Below are positions 43,591 to 52,860 of a DNA stretch of 64,000 nucleotides, piece by piece. Made by a program: the position numbers and the translations under genes. Each line of letters starts with the position of its first letter. Within the stretch, counting starts at the first letter, position 1. Below the pieces are notes generated by a model that had not been told where the DNA came from, made no database searches, and worked only from the letters and a program-made list of their open reading frames with translations. Origin of the DNA: Wyeomyia smithii (lineage: Eukaryota; Arthropoda; Insecta; Diptera; Culicidae). Location of the stretch: assembly GCF_029784165.1 (NCBI RefSeq), contig NC_073696.1, positions 169,870,912 to 169,934,911 of the forward strand, given 5' to 3'.

Positions 43591-44627
43591 ACATTTCTCT
43601 TTCTCATAGCAACTCTCTCTTTTCTGTTATCGGATTTACAATTCTTTTATCCAATTTACAAAAACTCTGTAGGCCACTTTAATTATGATACTGCTGTCTC
43701 AGTCCGTCATACTTACGTTCTACTTACACTTCGCCTGATATGCAGTAGTCTGCATAATACCTCTCCCCCTACCCTTCGAAGGTGCGTCTACCTGTTGCTA
43801 GTGATTCCTGAAAGATAAGAAGGTTAGAAAATAAAAGAAAAAATTTCGCACTTCCATTCATTCTGGGTTGACAACTCCCTTGTCCGTTCACCTGATACGC
43901 ATTCATCTCAATCGTTCCGGGTAGTCACTTCCGTTGTTTCCACTCGCCCAATCTTAACTTACAATAGATAGGTGGAATCTTTTAACGCCAGTAGTCCCCT
44001 CGTCTGGAAGGTTTAGCCTTCTTGTCCAAAGTCTCTCCTAGTTTTATTGTCGTTCGTTATTTAGGTCATCTCCAATACTTTATTAATCGGTTTTCTGCTC
44101 TCATTGGGCCATTAGCCATTTTTAATTAATCAAACCCCGTTCTCATATTCACTATATATTTTTCCCATGTTAACATTTGCATTTTTACAAACAAATGCTG
44201 TTCTAAATTCTTTTAACTCCTTACAATCACCCTCATTGTTACTTCCCGTCCGTCTTTTATCGGGCCATTGGCCATTTTTTCCTACGTCTGCCTCGCACTA
44301 ACGGGGTCATCTGTACTCTGTGAATCTATCCCATGTTAAATTCGCATTTTATGTAAAAACGTTCCCTGTGTATTATTTACTTCTGTTTTCTGTGTTCCCA
44401 CACGATAGGTTATTTTTTTTTGTCTATAAATTCAACCACGTCTTTCCCCAAGTAAACGTCACGCCCTTTTGACACTTGTCCATCAAAGGCTTTCCATAAT
44501 ATCGGCGACTATTCATATTTCTTCACGTCATTTTATTTCAGTATACTTTTTCATACAGCTTTAGGTGCTTGCTACTATAACCTATTTTATTTCATTTTAT
44601 TTTATAACATAGTTTAAGTTCGTATAA

Positions 44628-47600
44628 TCAGTCATAATATCGTTTAAGTCGGTTATTATGAACTTTCTCTAAACGGTTTCCGTTTTTGATTACTGTGGTC
44701 ATTTCACTTGGGAATTCCACTACTTCATAAGGTCCTCTCCACATATTCTGGAGCTTTTGACCTGATCCTGTCGGGACTGATTTCACTAAAACTAAATCGC
44801 CATACATGGGCTGCCATTCATTTGCCTTTCTGTCATAAACTTGCTTGCGCTTTTCTTTTGAATCCTTTAGGTTGGCCTTCGCGTTCGCGTGGAGGTCAAA
44901 AAATATTTTTTTCATCTCTTGTGTATATGTTTCATATGTCAAATTGTCCACTCCATTCCGCTTGTAAATGGAGGTGGGAATGCGTGCTGTACGTCCATAC
45001 AACAATTCGAAGGGGGTGTACCCCGTTGATGAGTTTACTGAAGTATTATACTGAAACGTAAAAAATGGGAGTAAGTTATCCCACGTGTGCGGTTTTCCGC
45101 CAATAAATTGCCTTAGGTAAGTTTTTAACTCCCGATTAGATCTTTCCACCAAATTTGCTTGTGGGTGGTACGGACTCGTCGTTATTTTCTTAATTTTCAA
45201 AATTTTGCACACATCCTTCATGAGTGTGCTTACAAAATTCGCACCGTTATCTGTAACTAACTCCAACGGTACGCCAAATTTGCAAATATAATTCTCTACA
45301 AAAGTCCTCGCTACCGTCTGGCTTTCTTGGTTTTCCATAGGTGCGACAGTCAAATATCTAGTTAGGTCGTCCTGCATGACCAGACCATAACGATTTCCTA
45401 AGTCGGACTCGGGTAATACTACTATATCCATGTATAATTTCTCAAATGGCTCCGATGCGGTTGTGGTGATCTGCATCGGTATCTTGTTTGATCTTCCAAT
45501 TTTGTTCTTTTGGCAGGAATCACACTGCCGAACGTAGTTCTCGATATCCCGTTTCATCGTAGCCCACGTAAAAAGTGTGCCAATTCTTTGGCGCATTCGT
45601 CGCGCTCCTACGTGCCCTCCTAAGGGTGCATCGTGAAATTCCTTTAAAATTGTTTCCACTTGATCTGGCGCAATTACTGTACGCTCGCTATTAGCATTAT
45701 ATAATACTATTTGTTTTTCTAGCTTACCCGCTAGGAACTGAATCATTTGCAGAACTTCCTGTTGCTTGATTTTTCTGAATGATATTAGGTGAATGACCCC
45801 GGCTGCCTTTACTGCCGTGGGGCTCTTATTGAAGCTATCTAAAAATTGTGAAAAAAATTTCCGGCAATCGATTAATGAACTTTCGCTGCCGTCTACTATG
45901 AAACCGCCTACCTTCTTGTCTTTAAATTTGAGTACACCATCCTCTACGTAGTCTTTCAGTCCTTGCGACAGCTGATACAGTGTCTGAAGTTCTCTGTACG
46001 CCGTCCGACTGTTCAAAATGACAAGACGAGCTTCGATGTTCCTCTCGTCCAATATTCTCTTCGAGACTTCCACCGTCTCACTTGGTATCAGGTCATTTGA
46101 TAATGCCTGTGAAAAGTCATCATATGAAATGTTGACGAGTTGTTGCTCATCCTCGTCCTCAGCGATGTCCGCAATGTCTATGGCACTCAAATCTTGTATT
46201 GTGCCGTTCAAATCATCCGAAGCGTTCTTCTGCTGCTCTAGCAGGCGTTTCTGCTGGCGCGTAATCATGGCTATCTGCCTGTGGGGTGAACTTTCTTGCC
46301 CCTGACACGTCCCATCTGATAAACGTGACAAAAAATCGGTGACTATATTTTCGCTACCCTGTTTATACCTGATGCTGCATTCCAAACCCTGCAACTTTAG
46401 TCTCAATCTTGTCAGCGTTGGAGATGTCTCTTTGAGCCTCCAAATCGCTATAAGTGGTCTGTGGTCTGTGTAAACGATAAACCTTTGACCAAAAATGTAA
46501 TGTTTGAAGTATTCTATGGCCCATACAATCGCCAATAGTTCCTTTTCTATGATATGATATCTGGTCTCTGCACCTACAAGTGCACGACTCGCGAACGCGA
46601 TCGGCCGATGCATGGATTTTTCATTCGACAGGACGGCTCCAATAGCATAATTGCTAGCGTCTGTCGTAATAACGAAAGTGTCTTGATAATCTGGCCGGAC
46701 TAAAACTGGCTCTGTAATCAGCGCGTTTCTAAGGAATTCGAACGCTTCCTGACATTCTTTCCCCCACACAAATTTAGCGTCTTTCTTCAACAAATCATTC
46801 AGCGGCTTGCGCTTCTCCGCGATGTTGGGGATAAACTTCCCGTAAAAATTTACTGTTCCCAGAAATGACCTTATACCTTTTACGTTTGTGGGTGGCTTAA
46901 GGCTTTGAATGGCCTTAATATTTGCATTGGTGGGTTTTATGCCTTCTTCATTAACGACATGACCCAAATACTCCAGTTCCTTTTTCAAAAACTGACACTT
47001 TGATGGTTCTATTTTTAAGTTATGTTTGCGCAAAGCTTGTAATACTTTTCGCAAGTTATCATTATGGTCGGTGATAGTGTCACCGAAAACTATAATGTCA
47101 TCGAGGTAGACAAAAGCTTTCACGTCCCCTATCTCAAAGAGAACAGTATTCATAAGTTTTTGGAATGTTGAGGGGCTGTACTTTAGCCCCATCGGCATCC
47201 GTGTAAATTCGAAGTGGCCTTTGGGAGTGGAAAACGCCGTCTTAGCCGCATCTCGGCGGTCTATCGGGACTTGATAGAACCCCGATTTTAAATCAATTGA
47301 GGAGAAATATTTTGCTCCTCCAACATTATCCAATATCTCATTTATAAGAGGTATTGGGTATACAAACGGCTTGGTAACTTCGTTCAATGATCTAAAGTCT
47401 ACCACAATTCTGTATCTTTTATTTCCGTCAGCATCCGGCTTTTTTGGTACACATAACACCGGTGCATTCCAGGGACTAGTGCTGGGTCTAATAATACCCT
47501 GCGCCCTCATTTCATCGATTTCCTTATTAATGTGCCGTTTCGTGGCCTCCGGAAATCTATATTGCCGCTTATTGATAGGCACCTCCGATGAAGTTTCTAT

Positions 47601-49562
47601 CGTGTGTACGGCGGCGTCAGTAGTAGTTAACTTGTCGCCCTCGAAAAAGAATATATCCGCATAGCTTTCGACCATATTCTTCACTGTCCCGAATTCTCTA
47701 TCAGGCAAGTGCGCCAAATTCAGCACTTGCCGTAGTTTTTCGATTCTTGCATTTCCTTTTGACTCTGGTGTTAGTTTATGTTCTAATAGGTCATAATCTA
47801 GCCTAGAGTTAAGATCTAACTCGGTCATTATCGTATTTTCCCTGTCACGAGGTGTGTCCTTCGGCCCCTCATACGCATGGGGTATTTCTCCCCCTATGTT
47901 GGGACCCTCTCTAGGTTCCACGCAGGCTGTGGCATTCTCATTAACGATGTTGTTTCTTAGTTGGCTTTGCACCATGACTCTATTTCTGGCCGCTAAAAAC
48001 ACATGCCGACTAAGGGCTTCCTCTCTAGGCACGCTCCATGGGCCCAAACTATCCGGACCCCTGTTGCCGTGTTTTTTAAACACAATATAGTCGAAGTTAT
48101 TCCCTATCTGGAGGGTGTGTTTTTTCAAAAATTCTACCCCGATTATGCCGTCCGCCGGTAAACCGTTCATCAGGTGAAACTCTGCCGGAATCAAAAAGTT
48201 CCCGACTAATAAATCCAGGATAACCGTTCCTAAGGTTCGCACGATCCCGCGACCAATGCCCTCAAAAGTGTTTGTGTCTTGTCTGTTTATATGCACTATA
48301 TGCACATTCAATTTCTCTGCAACATGCATGCTTAACATATTCGCGCACGCGCCTGTGTCCAAAATCAAGTTCAGCGTTTGCTGCACATTTTGTTTTGCCA
48401 GCAGTGTAATCATAAGCCGCCGGCTGGTGTCAAAGTAGACTCGCTTAGCCACACAGGCACTATTGTCCCGTATGTGGTTACATGCTGTTCTCCAGTCCGC
48501 TATTTCTATATTGCTGGGCTCATCGGTACATCTCCGCCAGTCAACATCTTCGCAAATTTCTGCTAAATCCTCGTTAAAATATTCCTGTGCAACAGGATCC
48601 AAAATACCTTCTTTTTGCAAATTACTACTTCTTTCATTAATGTTGGCTACCATAAGCATTTTCTGAGGCATCCGGGTATACGAATTCCTGTACCTCCTAT
48701 CAGTTGGTCCATTTTGACCGTAATAATTATATTTCCAACCAGTGGCGTAGCCCCTTTGACTCCGCCGACATGAACGTGCGGTGCGATAACTGTAATTGTA
48801 TCGATTACCGTCGCTAGATCTACATATATTGTCATAAATGTTTTGCTTGTAGATTATTCTATCCCTATTTTTGTGATTATAATATTCATTTCTTCCCAGG
48901 CGGCTGTTGCTACAATTAGCGTCTTCGTAATTAATTGTGAAAATATTTCTGCTACTATCAAATTGTCTAAGCGCATCGCGCTGTCTTTCGACCCATTCTA
49001 GGCCCTGTATTCTGTTTTCTATTTCCGCGATGTGATAACGCTCATGGTAGTAATCCTCTAAGTCGTCTAGCAGCTCTTCTAACTTCAATGCTCGTTTACC
49101 TTGAGCAGCTTCTTTCAATGCGGTGTCACACAAACCCGCCATAAAATGTAATCGAAGACTAACTATCATGCATGACTTCGTACAATTAGTTTCGTAGGAG
49201 TCGATTTGCTCCTTAATTTTCAATATCCTCTTTTTATAATCAGGAAAGGTCTCATTCGCCTCCTGTTTCAATGTTTCTACTTGATTTATAACTGCCTCGA
49301 TGCGTATAATATCCCCAAATTCCTTTAATAAATTCTGCTTAACCTGTGGCCAAGCATTTGCGTTAATTCTATGTATTGCGGCAGCAGCTCTGCCTTTTAG
49401 TTTCAATAGAATAATATAAACCAGTGGAGCGTGTGATACTCCTTCTGGTATCTCCCGAGTAAAATGCTCGATATGATAAACGAACGCTTCTAGTCCGTCT
49501 AGCGATCCATCAAATTCTGGGATGCACTGCATGGCATCTGTTTTTGGAAACGTGTACTCCAT
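44628..49562 (-). CDS. Gag-Pol polyprotein of the gypsy-type retrotransposon
   Basis: One uninterrupted 1,644-residue frame starts at the ATG 49562. The first 370 or so residues are Gag-like (capsid-type region with FPDYKKRILKIKEQID) but lack a CCHC knuckle. The protease active site DTGA is near residue 402. The reverse transcriptase contains YRIVVDFRSLNEVTKP, SIDLKSGFYQVP, MPMGLKYSPSTFQ and catalytic YLDD near 816. RNase H has TTDASNYAIGAVL near 964. Integrase has an HHCC zinc finger (HDAPLGGHVGARR...CDSCQKNK, near 1307) and the DDE core (MDIVVLPESD, TDNGANF near 1437, NLVERSNRELK). Gag and Pol are fused without frameshift or stop, which is unusual for gypsy elements. The gene appears intact and potentially active. 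Confidence 0.95.
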   Translation of the reverse strand: MEYTFPKTDAMQCIPEFDGSLDGLEAFVYHIEHFTREIPEGVSHAPLVYIILLKLKGRAAAAIHRINANAWPQVKQNLLKEFGDIIRIEAVINQVETLKQEANETFPDYKKRILKIKEQIDSYETNCTKSCMIVSLRLHFMAGLCDTALKEAAQGKRALKLEELLDDLEDYYHERYHIAEIENRIQGLEWVERQRDALRQFDSSRNIFTINYEDANCSNSRLGRNEYYNHKNRDRIIYKQNIYDNICRSSDGNRYNYSYRTARSCRRSQRGYATGWKYNYYGQNGPTDRRYRNSYTRMPQKMLMVANINERSSNLQKEGILDPVAQEYFNEDLAEICEDVDWRRCTDEPSNIEIADWRTACNHIRDNSACVAKRVYFDTSRRLMITLLAKQNVQQTLNLILDTGACANMLSMHVAEKLNVHIVHINRQDTNTFEGIGRGIVRTLGTVILDLLVGNFLIPAEFHLMNGLPADGIIGVEFLKKHTLQIGNNFDYIVFKKHGNRGPDSLGPWSVPREEALSRHVFLAARNRVMVQSQLRNNIVNENATACVEPREGPNIGGEIPHAYEGPKDTPRDRENTIMTELDLNSRLDYDLLEHKLTPESKGNARIEKLRQVLNLAHLPDREFGTVKNMVESYADIFFFEGDKLTTTDAAVHTIETSSEVPINKRQYRFPEATKRHINKEIDEMRAQGIIRPSTSPWNAPVLCVPKKPDADGNKRYRIVVDFRSLNEVTKPFVYPIPLINEILDNVGGAKYFSSIDLKSGFYQVPIDRRDAAKTAFSTPKGHFEFTRMPMGLKYSPSTFQKLMNTVLFEIGDVKAFVYLDDIIVFGDTITDHNDNLRKVLQALRKHNLKIEPSKCQFLKKELEYLGHVVNEEGIKPTNANIKAIQSLKPPTNVKGIRSFLGTVNFYGKFIPNIAEKRKPLNDLLKKDAKFVWGKECQEAFEFLRNALITEPVLVRPDYQDTFVITTDASNYAIGAVLSNEKSMHRPIAFASRALVGAETRYHIIEKELLAIVWAIEYFKHYIFGQRFIVYTDHRPLIAIWRLKETSPTLTRLRLKLQGLECSIRYKQGSENIVTDFLSRLSDGTCQGQESSPHRQIAMITRQQKRLLEQQKNASDDLNGTIQDLSAIDIADIAEDEDEQQLVNISYDDFSQALSNDLIPSETVEVSKRILDERNIEARLVILNSRTAYRELQTLYQLSQGLKDYVEDGVLKFKDKKVGGFIVDGSESSLIDCRKFFSQFLDSFNKSPTAVKAAGVIHLISFRKIKQQEVLQMIQFLAGKLEKQIVLYNANSERTVIAPDQVETILKEFHDAPLGGHVGARRMRQRIGTLFTWATMKRDIENYVRQCDSCQKNKIGRSNKIPMQITTTASEPFEKLYMDIVVLPESDLGNRYGLVMQDDLTRYLTVAPMENQESQTVARTFVENYICKFGVPLELVTDNGANFVSTLMKDVCKILKIKKITTSPYHPQANLVERSNRELKTYLRQFIGGKPHTWDNLLPFFTFQYNTSVNSSTGYTPFELLYGRTARIPTSIYKRNGVDNLTYETYTQEMKKIFFDLHANAKANLKDSKEKRKQVYDRKANEWQPMYGDLVLVKSVPTGSGQKLQNMWRGPYEVVEFPSEMTTVIKNGNRLEKVHNNRLKRYYD

Positions 49563-51383
49563 TATGAATATAAAATTTTATATATATTTCTTGAAAAAAA
49601 AAATAAAATAAAAGGTACTGCGGAATAAATACTATAAGGGCAGAATAAATACTACTACAATAAAAGGCTTATGTAGCCTTCTTCCTCTTTTTCCTAGGTA
49701 TCACTAACGATTCTGTTGACCAGATGTGATAACGTAGCGTGACCGACTCTAATTTCTTCGTCGCGCCATCAAAAAATCTGAACACCAAGTTTCGAACCAT
49801 TTGGTGTTAAAGCTTCAATGTTTATTTCTGTTAATCAATCAAACAATTATTTTAATAATATTTTTACCCCAACATGTCTGAGATAAAATAGTCATTTTTT
49901 ATAGTTCAATGTTTATTTCTGTTAATCAATCAAACAATTATTTTAATAATATTTTTACCCCAACATGTCTGAGATAAAATAGTCATTTTTTATAGTGTAA
50001 TTGAACCAATTTTACAACTAATCTAAAATTGTAAATGTTCAAATTAGATGGCGTTAAGAGCTGTTTTATAAGAATATTGCAACATCTGTCTCCTTACGAC
50101 AACATTCATCATAACATATTTTTGCTGTCTGTTAACATTTCCCCCCGGCGGATATTTAATTGTATCGCCGCGCGCGTTGCGCTTATTGATTTACTTTTTT
50201 CTTTGACCTACTAAACATTTCACCGCTACTGAATCGTTTTGCTTATGCCAGCAGCACGATCTACCAATGGCCATTAAAATTACTGCATACAAACCGCGAC
50301 CTTGACCGTGCCTGGCACAGCTGATCGCAATAACACTGTAAAATACGTCACCTATTCAACCTGGTGGCATAAGAACGGGACGACAAGCATTCTAGCATAT
50401 GCTACTATACTGTATAAGTAAAGACGCGATCGCAGAGGCTCTTACGCTCTTTTTATATCGCTAACGATAGCGTAGCTCCCAATTTTCATACTTGCTGTAT
50501 GGCTACCAGTGGGCTAAAACTCTTTTTCAGAACAATTAAGGTGAGTTCCATGTGCGTAACTCTGTCTGTTTGCGTTCTACAATTCGTCTTTGCCATCGGT
50601 GTTGCCGCAGGCACTGCTATTTAATTAGTCAGGTCGTGCAAATGTCAACTAGTTTATTTCGCTGGTACGGAGTCACATTATTTTTGGGCGAAATGAATGA
50701 ACCTTTTTTGTTATAGAGAAGAAAATCAAGAACTTACCGGTTAAAATTTATCTTCCTGTTGCGACAGATTCGTTTTTTCACACTTTTTACACACTGGTGA
50801 AGAAAATCCTTATCACACACAACAACAGCTTCGCACTTGTGTTCTTGTCCATTTTTAATAATTTTTCACTTCGTCTTTACTCGTATTATTATTGTACAAT
50901 TGTTTACTTGATCATATTATTTTTCTTCCTCTTGTTTTATGTTGCTTCTTTATCACTATAAACCACTTTTACATTTTTTTTTCTTCAAGCGCGAACCAAA
51001 TTTGTTTTTAACACTATAAAAGTTTGTAGCCAATGTTCTTCTTCACTATTTTTTGCTGTTTTTTTTCCTGTTTCCCTAGCAGCACTACTTTTCAAGCTGC
51101 TGACCTCGATAAATCGTTAAATACTTTTTCTTCAGTTCTCTTTTTTTCCTTTTTTTTTTAAATAACACACTCTTTTTCCTCCGCGAGCACTACTTGGATT
51201 AAAACTCCGAAAAACTATTTCATTTTTCACTGAACCACAGATACTTAAACCACTACTTTTTCTTTTTGCTTCCTTAGCGTGATTACTACGACCGAGTTTA
51301 CGACCGCGTCTGACTCCCGAGATACGTCCGAAGATTAAAGAAAAGATTCAATGGCGCAGAAAAGACCACGCGCTGTCACCACA
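49563..51383 (-). other. 5' leader of the LTR element
   Basis: This 1.8-kb leader has no long frame. Next to the 5' LTR, the element strand reads TGTGGTGACAGCGCGTGG (complement of 51366-51383), the likely primer-binding site starting at TGG two bases after the LTR; I cannot name the tRNA. A perfect-looking 91-bp tandem duplication lies at 49814-49995. Confidence 0.65.
49814..49995. repeat. Two-copy tandem repeat, 91-bp unit, in the LTR-element leader
   Basis: The unit starting TTCAATGTTTATTTCTG and ending GTCATTTTTTATAG is present at 49814-49904 and 49905-49995 with no difference that I can see. It lies 250 bp upstream of the Gag-Pol start and is probably a very recent slippage or RT-switching duplication. 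Confidence 0.92.
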
Positions 51384-51877
51384 TGTGTAGGATATAACCT
51401 ACCAGGGAATTCTTCTACTAAGTATCCCTGTACGCGCATTCGGCGCGGAATTAATACACAAGATTAACGTGGACTAACTGACTTTATTTTCGTACATCAC
51501 TACTTAAATATACCCTACCGGTAACTCAGAGAGAGAGACTTTCTCCACTCTCTGTTTACCTTACTAATCTCTTAACCTAATCTAGTACTGCTAAAGTACA
51601 GGCGGCGTTTTGTTTATAACACAAAACTTGTTTATTTTGGTCGAGTTTGTTTGCCGGTGGCACAGCAGAAGGCTGCGCGAAGTTCTTTGCCACCTGTGGT
51701 ATAATCTGTTGATACATAGAGTGTTGACAGAGCCGTTCGCGGTCCTCTGTCAAGGGAACCAAATGTTTCGCCTGACTAAAGCATAGCAGAAGGCTATGCC
51801 CTCCTAGGAACAACATTTAACTTTAATTATAAGGCTCGTGACGGAGCATTGGGTTCTTCGCAGGGTGTGACGTCACA
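51384..51877 (-). repeat. 5' LTR of the gypsy-type element
   Basis: This 494-bp copy appears identical to 39629-40122. It should carry the element promoter (R start not mapped). On the plus strand, outward of it, CTTT is the target duplication and the interrupted host repeat resumes with GTCCGTCTCGTGG. Confidence 0.9.
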
Positions 51878-52316
51878 CTTTGTCCGTCTCGTGGATCGGG
51901 TGCTACTCATTTTTTTGTGAGTAGAACACACGATGTAGAAAGGCTGCACATCAATTTTCAAAGGGACGAGTAAGAGCAGTTCGGATCGCAAAACACACTT
52001 CATTCCTCTTGTTCAGGAGACTTCACAGAATACATCCCAGTATAGTGCAGAAAGACTTAGTTCCTACTTCAGAAAGACTCTCTCGGTCTCTGTGCGTCTC
52101 TTTGTTGAGAGTGTGTTTGATCACAGCCAGTAATGCCATATATTCAGATTTATCTGTAGTAACACAGATTTTTTTCGATATTTTCATGCAGATATCTATA
52201 TATACTGATTTTTTTTTAAATACAGGTTCATAAAGATTTTCTGGTTTTTATGAAGTAAGGTAAAAAAAAAGTGTCACATTGTTATTGTTTTATATTAAAC
52301 AACATACAAATTTTGT
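51878..52316. repeat. Repeat Y, right part, interrupted by the LTR element
   Basis: CTTTGTCCGTCTCGTGG continues CAGCACAC left of the element (39619-39628). The join matches the uninterrupted relative at about 59290-59330 read in reverse (CAGCACACCTTATCCGTC). Further words GGATCGGGTGCTACTC and GACGAGTAAGAGCAGTTCG are also shared with 59290-59430, in a different order, so the repeat is rearranged. No coding sequence is seen. Confidence 0.6.
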
Positions 52317-52860
52317 TACAGATACAAGGTTTTTTTTTAATAGGGGGATTTGTTAGTAGCTTATGTATTTATGATAAATTTTAGTAAATAATGAGTATGA
52401 GTGTCCAATCACAAATGGTGACTTCTCAACACTGTTAGTAATTTGTAATTTTAATTGTTAAGATTTGTTTGCTTTCGCAATAAGGACTTATCATTCGTAG
52501 GGATTTAAACCTACTTGTCAAGAAAGGAAAGTAAACTTACAACTAACTTAAATGCTAACTTATTGGCTATAAAGAGAGCTTATCGTAGCAATTGAGGATT
52601 GCAACGATTTTTGTCGAAAATTGTTAATAATTTTATTTGACATAGCTTCTAATGGTTCAACACCAGTAAGTCTATGTAATTCGAGTGTACCAAACCAAGG
52701 AGGATGCTTCAAAATCATTTTCAGAATTTTATTCTGAATCCTTTGAAGCGTTTTCTTCCTTGTTGAACAGCAACTTGACCAGATCGGTACAGCATAAAGC
52801 ATTGCTGGTCTAAAAATTTGTTTGTAAATCAAAAGTTTGTTCTTTAAACAAAGTTTAGAA

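Larger units (their letters stand above)
40123..44627 (-). other. Long 3' non-coding region of the LTR element
   Basis: Between the Gag-Pol stop and the 3' LTR are 4.5 kb without a conserved ORF. About 1.8 kb of it (41638-43453) is the unclassified repeat family described separately, which may be a secondary insertion. The rest is strongly purine-rich on the element strand (T/C-rich on plus), with small internal repeats such as GGGCCATTRGCCATTTTT near 44105 and 44262. I find no envelope-type gene. Confidence 0.6.
39629..51877 (-). mobile_element. Ty3/gypsy-type LTR retrotransposon, 12.2 kb
   Basis: Two 494-bp direct repeats (39629-40122 and 51384-51877) begin TGTGTAGGATAT and end GACGTCACA on the plus strand, and CTTT stands on both outer sides (39625-39628, 51878-51881), a 4-bp target duplication. 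Transcription runs on the minus strand from the right LTR. In between lie a 1.8-kb leader, one Gag-Pol ORF (49562-44628) and a 4.5-kb 3' region containing other repeats. The LTRs appear identical, so the insertion is young. The gypsy order PR-RT-RNase H-integrase identifies the superfamily. No envelope-like gene is seen. Confidence 0.92.

Noticed and set aside
40123..44627. Envelope gene of an errantivirus-like element
   Set aside because: There is no long frame, signal peptide or membrane anchor pattern on the element strand in this interval.
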